Source: an uncultured Collinsella sp.
GTDB lineage: Bacteria > Actinomycetota > Coriobacteriia > Coriobacteriales > Coriobacteriaceae
Length of the DNA: 18,524 nt
Reading direction: 5' to 3'
Assembly: GCA_900547835.1 (NCBI GenBank)
Contig: URIJ01000017.1
Coordinates: forward strand, 1-18,524
The notes below the pieces were generated by a model. It did no database searches. It was given only the letters and a program-made list of their open reading frames with translations, and was not told the origin of the DNA. This document shows, in pieces, positions 1 to 7,677 of the stretch. Position 1 is the first letter of the stretch; every line of letters starts with the position of its first letter. A program made the translations under genes and the position numbers.

Positions 1-270
1 GCTCGAGGGCTCCGGAATTTGCCGCATACTTCCGAAAACAACGTCTCGGTGGCACCAAAAATTGCCTCCAGAACCCTGAGATAATGAACATATGTAGCCG
101 TTCGCCGCAAATTATCGTCCGTTCATGGAACCTATCTCCAACGAGTTGTAACCATATGGTTTGATGTTGGAAACATATGATTGCCGGCAGGCCGTAGGTG
201 ACGTTTGCCCTGATATCGGAGGTACCAAGTATGTTTCGTGCTCCGTTAAACAAGTATCGGGCTGGCTAAC
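1..270. other. Unassigned 270-bp left-edge region
   Basis: I see no convincing gene here. The stretch is AT-richer than most of the window. One forward frame is open from position 3 to about 162, but it has no start inside the window and does not resemble a family I know; it could be the tail of a gene cut by the window edge. There is a perfect 10-bp palindrome ACCATATGGT at 151-160, and CATATG occurs three times (near 89, 153 and 174). These may be chance in AT-rich DNA or part of the control region of the gene starting at 271. Confidence 0.4.
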
Positions 271-720
271 ATGAGCCGCCGTTTTGTCTCGATAACCCTT
301 GCAGTGGTCTGCCTGGCTGTGCTCCTGGGCGCTACGGGGATGTTTGCTATAAGTCGAGAAACATCCTATATGCAGGAATGTGCTTCCGAAGGCTTTGTCA
401 TTGATGGTTACTATCGGGATGACAAAACGAGTCGGGTAACCCTGGCTTTTCTTGAGGAGGACAACTGTCGATGGCAGCTGGTCGACCAAGACGGAATCTG
501 CACAGACGGGCAGTTTAAGCGTACGGATGACCCCAACATCCTGATATTAAAGAAGGAAAACGGTGAAGAATTCGGTACGGTCCACGTGGCGTATATATCG
601 CGCCGGCGCAATCAGGGGCAGATTTACCTAATTAGAAATACTAAGGTGACCCGATTTTATCTTGTGAGCACCGATCCGGCGTTTACGGTGGAGTCTGGCG
701 ATGTCGATCCGGCCAGTTGA
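271..720 (+). CDS. Small membrane-anchored protein of unknown function
   Basis: A 149-residue protein I do not recognise. Residues about 5-27 form one hydrophobic segment after a short basic start (MSRR), so it is either a membrane anchor or an uncleaved signal. The remaining 120 residues are polar, rich in alternating hydrophobic and charged residues and probably beta-rich, predicted to lie outside the membrane. Three cysteines (in QECASE, DNCRW and GICTD) could form a disulfide. There is no lipobox. ATG 271 is the first start after an in-frame stop at 247-249, but no good Shine-Dalgarno precedes it. Codon use is less GC-biased than in neighbouring genes, which suggests more recent acquisition. 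It is convergent with the DUF389 gene, with a shared hairpin between them. Coding status is likely; function unknown. Confidence 0.65.
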   Translation: MSRRFVSITLAVVCLAVLLGATGMFAISRETSYMQECASEGFVIDGYYRDDKTSRVTLAFLEEDNCRWQLVDQDGICTDGQFKRTDDPNILILKKENGEEFGTVHVAYISRRRNQGQIYLIRNTKVTRFYLVSTDPAFTVESGDVDPAS

Positions 721-737
721 TTCACGGCAATAAAACA

Positions 738-770
738 GCGAGCGGGGCGCAGGTATGAACTGCACCCCGC
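738..770. terminator. Hairpin between convergent genes, probable terminator
   Basis: Arms GCGGGG-C-GCAG (742-752) and CTGC-A-CCCCGC (760-770) pair with one mismatch around a 7-nt loop. On the minus strand the stem is followed after a few bases by TGTTTTATTG, so it best serves the DUF389 gene that ends at 846. On the plus strand AATTTG follows, a weaker tract, so the hairpin may act in both directions. Confidence 0.5.
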
Positions 771-845
771 AATTTGCTCGCGTCCGTATCGCGTCTGCGC
801 CTCGTCGTAGCTTGCGTCCGTGCGAGCATTCGTCCCGCTCCGGCA

Positions 846-1985
846 TCACTTCACATCGAACTCCACGCGATCGAGTTCGGGTACGTTGAGGTCGATGAGC
901 TTGCGGGCGACGTGGCGGTCGTGCGCCCCGAGCGCCTCGCTTGTCGTCACATGGGCGACAACCTCGCGCTCGACCATGCCTTCCTCGTCCCCTTCGGTAG
1001 CCGAGGTCTCGACGGCGACGGTGTAATCCTTAAAGCCCGGCAGCACCGCGGCAAGTTCGCGCGTGGTTTCGGTGACGCCGTAGCCGTCCTGCACGCCGGC
1101 CTGCGCCGAGCCAATGGCCCCCGCGGTCATAACGATGCAGGGGATGGCAAAGATCACCGTACCCACGATGATGCGACGGCGCACCTTGCGCGATAGCTCG
1201 TCGACCTCGGCATCTTCTTCGGCGGTCACAATGCCGTCGCCGTTGAGGTCGCGCTTGAGCGGCACGCGCAAAAGAAGCAGCACGGCTTCGGCAGCCAGCG
1301 CGATAAAGACAACGTTGATGCCAAACTCGTAGAGCGCCGAGAGAAACAGCGACCCGCTCGCGATGGCGATGCCGTAACCAGCTGCGCACAGGGGCGGCAT
1401 GAGCGCGGTCGCCACGGCCACGCCGGCGATGAGCGTGGCGGGTTCCTGGTCGCGCGAGTTGCCCAGCCCGCCTGCAAAGCCGCCCGCGAGCGCGACGGCA
1501 AGGTCCCAGACAGTAGGTGTCGAATTGTCGATAATGGCGGCCGTGGTGGTGCCAAGGGGCGAGAGCTTAAAGTATAACGTAGACGTGACCAGGCAAAAGG
1601 CCATCTGCAGCGCGAGGCCGGCGACGGCTTCGACGGTAATCTCGCGGTCGAGCGTGGCGATGCCATATGCCATGGCAAGGACCGATCCCATAAGCGGGCA
1701 GATGAGCATGGCGCCCACGATGGCGATGTCCGAGTCGATATCGAGGCCGATGCTCGCGATGAGCATGGCGATGATGAGGATGCACAGGTGAGAGCCGGTC
1801 AGGCGTGCCCCGTTTACAAAACGCTTGCGGATCACGTGATAGGGCGCGCGTCCCTCGCGAATGTTGAATGCGCGCTTTAGGAAGCGGGTGGCGTTCTCCA
1901 TGGCCTCGCTATGGGCAGGGCGGATGCCGTGGCGCCGGTGATGGCGTTCGCGTAGTCGCTTGATCTGTTGTTTGTCGAGCTCCAT
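846..1985 (-). CDS. DUF389 family (TIGR00341-like) membrane protein with EF-hand-like loop
   Basis: Predicted 379-residue polytopic inner-membrane protein. The core fits the DUF389 family: a segment reading IASIGLDIDSDIAIVGAMLI followed by CPLMGSVLAMAYGIA matches the family's 'GAMLI.PLMGP' signature, and several further hydrophobic spans follow. The biochemical role of DUF389 proteins is not established. Residues 246-257 (DLNGDGIVTAEE), between the penultimate and last membrane regions, match a canonical 12-residue EF-hand calcium loop, which is not a family hallmark as far as I know. The frame is open upstream to 2132, but ATG 1985 is preceded by GAGGTGG at SD distance and begins a normal charged N terminus (MELDKQQIKRLRERHHRRHG), so I chose it. 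The C-terminal soluble part (about 300-379) is acidic. It is divergent from the large surface protein and appears monocistronic. Confidence 0.85.
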   Translation of the reverse strand: MELDKQQIKRLRERHHRRHGIRPAHSEAMENATRFLKRAFNIREGRAPYHVIRKRFVNGARLTGSHLCILIIAMLIASIGLDIDSDIAIVGAMLICPLMGSVLAMAYGIATLDREITVEAVAGLALQMAFCLVTSTLYFKLSPLGTTTAAIIDNSTPTVWDLAVALAGGFAGGLGNSRDQEPATLIAGVAVATALMPPLCAAGYGIAIASGSLFLSALYEFGINVVFIALAAEAVLLLLRVPLKRDLNGDGIVTAEEDAEVDELSRKVRRRIIVGTVIFAIPCIVMTAGAIGSAQAGVQDGYGVTETTRELAAVLPGFKDYTVAVETSATEGDEEGMVEREVVAHVTTSEALGAHDRHVARKLIDLNVPELDRVEFDVK

Positions 1986-2145
1986 GTCCACCTCGTTCCA
2001 GCGCGGTCCGCGCAACGCGCCCGTTGTCCTAACTCTACACCGTGGCGGGCGGGGTGTCTGTTGGATGCGGAATCCGATAGGGCGGATGACGCGGGAGCAA
2101 ATGCAAATCACAGGCTCAATTCGATCCCGCAAGAATATGATGCGC

Positions 2146-2251
2146 CAGCTCCTACATATGTGACGAAATTGTGAAGCACGAGAGCGCGAATTTCAAAAAA
2201 TCCGCTGGTGACCAATGTTGCGCAACAGAATTCAAAAATCAGCTCCTACAT
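2146..2251. promoter_or_regulatory. Repeat-rich upstream region of the surface-protein gene
   Basis: The 12-mer CAGCTCCTACAT occurs twice in direct orientation, at 2146-2157 and 2240-2251. Each copy is followed by a similar tail, TTGTGAAGC or TTTTGAAGC. A second pair of related blocks, GAATTTCAAAAAATC (from 2188) and GAATTCAAAAATC (from 2228), sits between and beside them, so the region looks like a diverged local duplication. Such repeats just upstream of a surface-protein gene suggest binding sites for a regulator, but the promoter is unclear; TATGAT at 2136-2141 is one possible -10 without a good -35. Confidence 0.45.
2216..2227. promoter_or_regulatory. Perfect 12-bp palindrome, candidate operator
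   Basis: TGTTGCGCAACA is a perfect inverted repeat without spacer, 65 bp upstream of the start codon of the surface-protein gene and between the two direct-repeat copies. Its size and dyad symmetry suit a dimeric DNA-binding protein. No regulator is encoded nearby, so the factor is unknown. Confidence 0.35.
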
Positions 2252-2292
2252 TTTGAAGCGTATGGATACATCCGTGTCAAAGGGAGAAAGCC

Positions 2293-5200
2293 ATGGCAAA
2301 CTACAGTCCACAACACTTTGAGCCTCGGGCTAAGGCCGTCAACGTCAAGGGCGTTGCTAACCGCGCCGTCGCAACCGTTTTGACGGCGGGCCTCATCGCT
2401 CAGCCGCTCATGTCGCCGCTGGCGGCAATCGCCGCACCGACGGCAGATAACGGCGATTCTGTTCAGGGGGGGGGTAGTTCTGTAGAGAACACCGTTGCCG
2501 CCGGTAACCAAGCGGTCGCAAAGACGGCTGCCCAGCTGGCCGAGGAGTCGGCAAAGCAGCTCAAGGACGCTCAGGCCGCCTACGATGCCGCCCAGAAGAA
2601 GGCCGACGCGGCGGGCCAGTCTCAAAAGCAGGCACAGCAGCAAAAGAATCAGGCCTCGCAGGCTGTGAGCGACAACGAAATCGAGCAGAACGCAGCAGAA
2701 GTCGCCGCGCTTCAGGAGAAGATTGACGAGCTCAAAGCCGCCGTCGAAAAGACCGAGCAGCAGCAGAAGAAGCTGGGCGACCTGAACGATCAGATCGATC
2801 AGGCCAACAAGAGTGTCGAGGATAAGACCCAGGCGCTCAAGGACGCCAAGGCAAAGCAGGATGAGGCCAAGAAGGCCCTCGATGATGCCCAGGCCAAGCT
2901 CGAGGCCATGGGTATGGACGAGTACGAGGCCGCCAAGAAGGCCGTCGAGGACGCCAAGGCAAAGCTCGATGACGCCCATAAGGTCGTTGCCACTGCACAG
3001 GCCAATCTGGACCAGGCCAAGGCTGCCGAGGCCAGCGCCCAGCAGGAAAAGCAGAATACCGAGGCAGCTTTGACGACTGCCCAGGCCAAGAAGCAGGAGA
3101 CTGCCGCTGCTCTCGCAGCCGCAACCACCGCGCGCGATAACGCCCAGCAGAAGTTCAACCAGGCGCAGGCCGCGCTCGATGCTGCCGTCTCGGGTACGGG
3201 TGTTGACCTGAGTGCGCTTGAGGCCGCCAAGAAAGCTGCTGCTGGTGAGCTCAAGACCGCGCAGGCGGAGCTCAATGCCGCGACGGATGCCGACGCCACC
3301 GCACAGACAAATCTGCAGGCCGCCCAGGCTGCCGTCGCTGCCGCGCAGGAGAAGGCCAACGCCGCCAACGCTGCTGTGGCATCTGCCCAGTCTGCATACG
3401 ATGCGGCAAACAAGGAGTACAAGGACGCGGCCAGTAAGCGTGACGCCGCGAAGTCGGCATACGAGCAGGCCCAGCAGACCGAGGCCGATAAGAAGGCGGA
3501 GTACGACCGTCTCGTCGAGATCCGTCAGCAGAAGAGCAACGAGTTCGATCAGGCTCGTGCTGAAGTAACCGACGCGCACAATGCATACGACGCCGCAAAC
3601 GCCGAGGTCGAGAAGCTTAACCAGCAGATTGCCGACCTCAAGTCGAACATGACCGTAGACCAGAATGTCATCAGTCAGGGTATGTTCGGCTTCATGAACT
3701 ACATCATCGGCGGCAGCCAGTTCACAGCCACGCAGAAGTCGAATGCAAGTACTGCCGCGTCGATGCTCATGGGGACGACGGATAAACAGGACTGGTATGA
3801 CAAGTACGTCGATCAGGACATGTCTCGCGACACAAATCCGCTTTCCTTGGAGCAGATGCGCAACGCCCTGACTTACCTCGATACCCAGAACAACCTCCGC
3901 AAGGCGAACGGTCAGTCGGCACTCAGCGTCAGCCTCCGCATGACTGTGGCAGCTGCCCTCAATACATCGTATTCATCGAACATCTGGGGGCACTCTGGCT
4001 GCTACTATGATAACGGTGAAAATCTTGCCGGCGGCGGCGGCGCATATACCGGCGGAGAGACCGAGGATACCCTCGGCTGGCCCTACACCGGCCTCTACAC
4101 CCAAGAGAAGGAGGCATTCGATAAGTACGTCGCGCAGTATGGCGACGAACTCGGCAGCCACCGATATGATGCCTATTATATCTCCCAGAACTACAACAGC
4201 ATCTATCAAGAGTGTGGGCATTATCTCAACATCATCGATGCCGCTGCGGAAGCCATCGGTATTGCAACCGGTAGCGGAAAGAATACCGATTCCGAGGTAA
4301 CCGTATTCGATTACAGCGCTGATGACACTCAGGCCGATTTCACTGTCTCCGAGTTCAAGAAGCTCCTCAACGACTATATCGATTCCGCCTACAACGCAGG
4401 CGGCACGCAGGAGCAGAAGGAGCAGCTGAAGCAGCTTCAGAATAAGCTGGCAGAGGCGCAGAAGAACTTCGGGACTGCTGGAACGGCTTATTCTAACGCA
4501 TTGGATAAGCAAGAAAGCGCTCGCGATGCCTATACCGCGGCCGACACGAACATGAACACCGCCAAGGGCGAGTACGAGAAGGCTAAATCCGGAACCGCCG
4601 CCGCAAAGACGGCATACGATGCCGCGAAGGACGCGCTCGGCGGAATCGACATCGAGTCCCTCAAGCAGAACCTCGATACCGCCAAGAGCAAGGCCGCTAC
4701 TGCCCAGGCAGTTCTCGCTAAGGCAAACGCCACGCTTGCTGACAGTAAGACGAAGGCAGCCGATGCCGCTGCTCACAAGGCGAAGGCTCGCAGCGCCCGC
4801 GATGCCGCCAAGGCAAAGTCCGATCAGGCCAATGAGGCGTATGACAACGCCACGGCTTCGGTCAAGGACCTTACCGCCAAGTGCGATGCCGCCAAGACGG
4901 ATCTTGCGAACAAGCAGGGCACGCTTAACGATGCCAAGAAGGCCGACGGTGCTGCCCAAGCTGGCGTTGACAAGGCTCAGGCCGCAGACGCGCATGCCGC
5001 GACCGCTCTTTCGGACGCCAAGCAGGCAGTTGCCGCCAAGACGCAGACTGTGTCCGACGCACAGGCGAAGGCCAAGGCCGCCGAGGATGAGCTGGCCGGC
5101 GCAAACAAGGCCTTCGAGCGCTTCGCCGGCGCCCAGAAGGCGGTCGACGACGCCAAGGCCGCCTATGACGCTGCCGTCGCCGGTGTCGCCGATGCCCAGA

Positions 5201-5748
5201 AGCAGCTCGAGGCCGCCAACGAAGCCGTCGTCGATGCGAACCTCGAGATCGTCAAGGCCAAGGCCGAGCTTGCCAACGACGAGGCGCTCAAGGCCGATCT
5301 TGAGGCTGTCGACCACAAGGCATCCCTTGCCGCGGGCACGACGGGCAACGAGAAGCTGGTCAAGCTGAACGCTGCCTACGCTCGCTATAAGGCCGCCGTC
5401 GATGCCGCCGCTGGCCTCAAGGCTGCTCTGAGCGATGCCGATGCCAAGCTGTCCGATGCCAACGACGCCTATGCCGCCGCGCTTGCCGAGCTTGGCGATG
5501 CCAAGGATGCCCTGGCTGCCGCTCAGGCTGAGTACGACAAGTATCATCCCAAGGCTGAGCCGCAGGCCAAGGCTCAGGTTGCGCAGGCTGCTGCAAAGGC
5601 TCCTGTCGCCAAGAAACAGGCTGCGCCTGCCGCGCTCGCCCAGACCGGTGATGACTCCGCGCTTGCGGGCGAGGTCTTCGTCATCGGCGGCATTACGCTC
5701 GTTGCCGCGGGCGTGACGCTGGGCGATCGTCGTCGCAAGCAGATGTAG
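2293..5748 (+). CDS. PrgA-like sortase-anchored surface protein: coiled coil, CAP domain, coiled coil
   Basis: A 1151-residue cell-wall protein. ATG 2293 follows AGGGAG at good spacing. Residues 1-48 are a Sec signal (hydrophobic core about 24-47, likely cleavage near AIAA). Residues about 64-452 are an Ala/Lys/Glu/Gln-rich coiled coil. A CAP (SCP/PR-1) domain lies at about 515-670, with H567, GENLA from 575, an EKEAF helix near 604 and GHYLNII from 642; C570 and C641 may pair. A second coiled coil covers about 705-1084, then a Pro/Ala/Lys wall-spanning segment, the sorting motif LAQTG (1115-1119), a hydrophobic stretch and the basic tail RRRKQM. The order matches PrgA/Sec10-type surface-exclusion proteins, in which a stalk holds a CAP head away from the cell. 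The two coils are nearly equal in length, which suits an antiparallel stalk. No conjugation genes are nearby, so adhesion or another role is equally open. A G9 tract at codons 58-61 may switch expression. Confidence 0.9.
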   Translation: MANYSPQHFEPRAKAVNVKGVANRAVATVLTAGLIAQPLMSPLAAIAAPTADNGDSVQGGGSSVENTVAAGNQAVAKTAAQLAEESAKQLKDAQAAYDAAQKKADAAGQSQKQAQQQKNQASQAVSDNEIEQNAAEVAALQEKIDELKAAVEKTEQQQKKLGDLNDQIDQANKSVEDKTQALKDAKAKQDEAKKALDDAQAKLEAMGMDEYEAAKKAVEDAKAKLDDAHKVVATAQANLDQAKAAEASAQQEKQNTEAALTTAQAKKQETAAALAAATTARDNAQQKFNQAQAALDAAVSGTGVDLSALEAAKKAAAGELKTAQAELNAATDADATAQTNLQAAQAAVAAAQEKANAANAAVASAQSAYDAANKEYKDAASKRDAAKSAYEQAQQTEADKKAEYDRLVEIRQQKSNEFDQARAEVTDAHNAYDAANAEVEKLNQQIADLKSNMTVDQNVISQGMFGFMNYIIGGSQFTATQKSNASTAASMLMGTTDKQDWYDKYVDQDMSRDTNPLSLEQMRNALTYLDTQNNLRKANGQSALSVSLRMTVAAALNTSYSSNIWGHSGCYYDNGENLAGGGGAYTGGETEDTLGWPYTGLYTQEKEAFDKYVAQYGDELGSHRYDAYYISQNYNSIYQECGHYLNIIDAAAEAIGIATGSGKNTDSEVTVFDYSADDTQADFTVSEFKKLLNDYIDSAYNAGGTQEQKEQLKQLQNKLAEAQKNFGTAGTAYSNALDKQESARDAYTAADTNMNTAKGEYEKAKSGTAAAKTAYDAAKDALGGIDIESLKQNLDTAKSKAATAQAVLAKANATLADSKTKAADAAAHKAKARSARDAAKAKSDQANEAYDNATASVKDLTAKCDAAKTDLANKQGTLNDAKKADGAAQAGVDKAQAADAHAATALSDAKQAVAAKTQTVSDAQAKAKAAEDELAGANKAFERFAGAQKAVDDAKAAYDAAVAGVADAQKQLEAANEAVVDANLEIVKAKAELANDEALKADLEAVDHKASLAAGTTGNEKLVKLNAAYARYKAAVDAAAGLKAALSDADAKLSDANDAYAAALAELGDAKDALAAAQAEYDKYHPKAEPQAKAQVAQAAAKAPVAKKQAAPAALAQTGDDSALAGEVFVIGGITLVAAGVTLGDRRRKQM
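2466..2474 (+). repeat. Nine-G homopolymer in coding sequence, candidate phase-variation tract
   Basis: Nine consecutive G span codons 58-61 (Q-G-G-G), about ten residues after the predicted signal-peptide cleavage site. With ten G the next codon becomes TAG at once. With eight G the frame reads three further codons and then TAG. Changes by three keep the frame. Slipped-strand mispairing at G tracts of this length is a known ON/OFF switch for surface antigens in other bacteria. The sequence as given is in the ON state. A sequencing miscall of the run length is possible. Confidence 0.6.
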
Positions 5749-5817
5749 CGTTTCGAGCGTAGATTCTGCAACGAACTTCGGTTCATAGCAGGAACGCTTC
5801 GATAGCTTAACCGATAA

Positions 5818-5862
5818 GGCCGGCGCGCTGTTAAACGCAGCGCGCCGGCCTTTCTTTGTTTC
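5818..5862 (+). terminator. Rho-independent terminator of the surface-protein gene
   Basis: A perfect 13-bp GC-rich stem (5818-5830 with 5838-5850) has the 7-nt loop TTAAACG and is followed by TTTCTTTGTTTC. It lies 69 bp after the stop codon. Confidence 0.9.
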
Positions 5863-5863
5863 G

Positions 5864-5908
5864 ATATCAAAAAGCCCGGTCGGTAGCCGCGAAAGCTACC
5901 GACCGGGC
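5864..5908 (-). terminator. Rho-independent terminator of the OPT transporter gene
   Basis: A perfect 14-bp stem (5874-5887 with 5895-5908) has a 7-nt loop. Read on the minus strand it is followed by TTTTTGATATC, so it ends transcription of the leftward transporter gene. It stands back to back with the plus-strand terminator at 5818, insulating two convergent genes. Confidence 0.9.
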
Positions 5909-5949
5909 AAATCGTAGGCAATATGGTTGCTGTCGAGCAGCTGCTCAGC

Positions 5950-7653
5950 TTATCCCAGCAGGCTTAAGCCCACGGAGACAAACGCCAGGATAACGCCGAC
6001 GATGGACTCGCCGCCGAGCAGGCCGCTGGCGACAACCAGGCCCTGCTCCTGGAAGGCGGCATCCTTGGCGGCCCTTTCCTCGTCAGAAAGACCAGCGGTG
6101 GCGTCGCGGTGGGCGGACCACTTGTCGTAGGCGAGCTTGACGCAGGAGCCCAGGAATGCCGTGAGTGACATGTAGAACGGCAGGTACACGCCCAGGCCGA
6201 TCATCATGGCCGGAATGCCGAGCCAGTACATGACGATGCCGGCGATAAAGCCGCCAACGAACCACGGCACGCTCGGGATGCCCGAGACCATGGTGGCGAC
6301 CACGCTTGCCTGCGCGGCCACAAAGCTCTTGTCGGGGCCGAAGGCGTCCGGACCATAGGCGGTTACGAGCGCGACCATGACGGCGGCAGCGACCAGGGCG
6401 CCCACGATGCCGCCGATGGCCTGGCCGACCCACTGCGCACGCGGGTTGGTGCCCAGCACGGCGCCGGCCTTAAAGTCGTTCATGACGTCGCCCGCAAGGC
6501 CGCACGCCACGGCTACGATGCCGGCGATAAAGAACAGTTTGACCTGAGCGATCTGTGCGAAGGCTGCCACGATGAGCATGACGATGAGGCCAAAGATCTC
6601 CATGGGGTCGATGCCCGTCTGGCCGCAGCTCTGCGCGCTCATGATGGTGGTGACAAAGGTGAACAGCGTGACGATGACGGCCGGAACGGGGCCAAGATCG
6701 AGTACGATGGCAACGATCACGGCGATGGCGGCAGCGCCCAGGCCGATGATACCGGCGTCGAGCTTGAGGGAGCCCGAGATGAGCGACTGCTCGTCGGTGT
6801 CGGTGGAGCTGTCGGCGGCGAGGCCGCGGACGATACCGGCGACCTGCGGCAGGATGTCCTTGAGGACGACGGCGACGCCAAAGCCCATCATGAGGCCCAT
6901 ACCCAGGGACTTGACGATACCCTGTGCGGTCACAATATCGAACAGGCCGGCAGCGGTGCCGCCAACGATGATGCCAAAGTTGCCCAGCAGCGCGCCGGCA
7001 AACCAGAAGGCGACGGGGGCGAAGCCCACGAGGAAGCCGATGGACAGCAACATGGGCGAGTTGTAGATGGCAAAGGTCACGCCAGGGATATTGAGCGTGC
7101 ACAGCATGCTGGGCACCACGCCCAGAGCGTCGCGAAGCACGCTGTAGATGCCTGCGATGGCCATGGAGCCAAAGAGCTGCTTGCCGGTCTTGCCGCCGGC
7201 CTCGGTGGCGCGCAGGGTCTGAGCTGCGGCGTTGCCGGTGGGGAACTCAAGCGCGGCGTCCACGATAAAGTGACGGTGGATGAGCGCGGTGGCCAGCAGA
7301 CCCAGGATAGTGCCGGCGAGTGCCACGATAAACATGTCGAGCCAGCTAATCTGGTCGGCATAGCCCAGCATCCAGGCGCCCGGGATGGTAAACGCCAGAC
7401 CGCCGGCGACCATGGCGCCTGCGGACATGATGGTGTGGGTGACGTTGGCCTCGTTGAGGCTGGCGTTGCCCATGAGCTTCAGGAAGAACAGCGAAATGAC
7501 GGCAGCGAAAATGATCGGCCAGGGGAGTGCGCCCATCTTGAGGGCGGTGTAGGCCGAGCTTGCCGTGATGATCACGCAGCCAAGGACGCCGATGACGACG
7601 CCGCGCAGCGTGAGTTGCCCGCGCATCGAAGCGCGGTTCGAGGGATTGCTCAT
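5950..7653 (-). CDS. OPT-family (oligopeptide) transporter
   Basis: A 567-residue polytopic membrane protein. It starts MSNPSNRASMRGQLTLRGVV and then has alternating hydrophobic spans across its whole length, probably 14-16 helices. The opening block (LRGVVIGVLGCVIITASSAY, then TALKMGALPWPIIFAAVIS) and the NASLNEANVTHTIMSAGAM block match the prokaryotic OPT family, whose members take up oligopeptides or metal chelates; the substrate here cannot be told. ATG 7653 has a strong AAAGGAG upstream. The gene is monocistronic, with its own terminator and a structured leader. It is somewhat shorter than many OPT proteins, which often exceed 600 residues, but both ends look intact. Confidence 0.85.
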   Translation of the reverse strand: MSNPSNRASMRGQLTLRGVVIGVLGCVIITASSAYTALKMGALPWPIIFAAVISLFFLKLMGNASLNEANVTHTIMSAGAMVAGGLAFTIPGAWMLGYADQISWLDMFIVALAGTILGLLATALIHRHFIVDAALEFPTGNAAAQTLRATEAGGKTGKQLFGSMAIAGIYSVLRDALGVVPSMLCTLNIPGVTFAIYNSPMLLSIGFLVGFAPVAFWFAGALLGNFGIIVGGTAAGLFDIVTAQGIVKSLGMGLMMGFGVAVVLKDILPQVAGIVRGLAADSSTDTDEQSLISGSLKLDAGIIGLGAAAIAVIVAIVLDLGPVPAVIVTLFTFVTTIMSAQSCGQTGIDPMEIFGLIVMLIVAAFAQIAQVKLFFIAGIVAVACGLAGDVMNDFKAGAVLGTNPRAQWVGQAIGGIVGALVAAAVMVALVTAYGPDAFGPDKSFVAAQASVVATMVSGIPSVPWFVGGFIAGIVMYWLGIPAMMIGLGVYLPFYMSLTAFLGSCVKLAYDKWSAHRDATAGLSDEERAAKDAAFQEQGLVVASGLLGGESIVGVILAFVSVGLSLLG

Positions 7654-7677
7654 ATAAAACTCCTTTGCGTATATCCG

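Noticed and set aside
112..489. 125-residue minus-strand frame overlapping the gene at 271-720
   Set aside because: No SD, no hydrophobic or domain pattern; the plus-strand gene has a clear membrane anchor.
1986..2132. 49-codon N-terminal extension of the DUF389 gene
   Set aside because: The extension is Arg/Pro/Cys-rich and unlike the family, while ATG 1985 has its own GAGGTGG.
2466..2474. Reading the G9 run simply as a sequencing artefact
   Set aside because: The frame is intact with nine G and runs on to a complete sorting signal, so nine is a functional length; a miscall of the dominant length still cannot be excluded.
2239..3579. 446-residue open frame on the minus strand opposite the first coiled coil
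   Set aside because: It is the shadow of Ala/Lys/Gln-rich codons; the protein is monotonous Leu/Gly, starts without an SD, and the plus-strand frame has signal peptide, domain and sorting signal.
3973..5547. 524-residue open frame on the minus strand opposite the CAP region and second coiled coil
   Set aside because: Same cause: antisense of a biased repeat sequence, giving Gly/Leu/Ile-rich low complexity with no domain.
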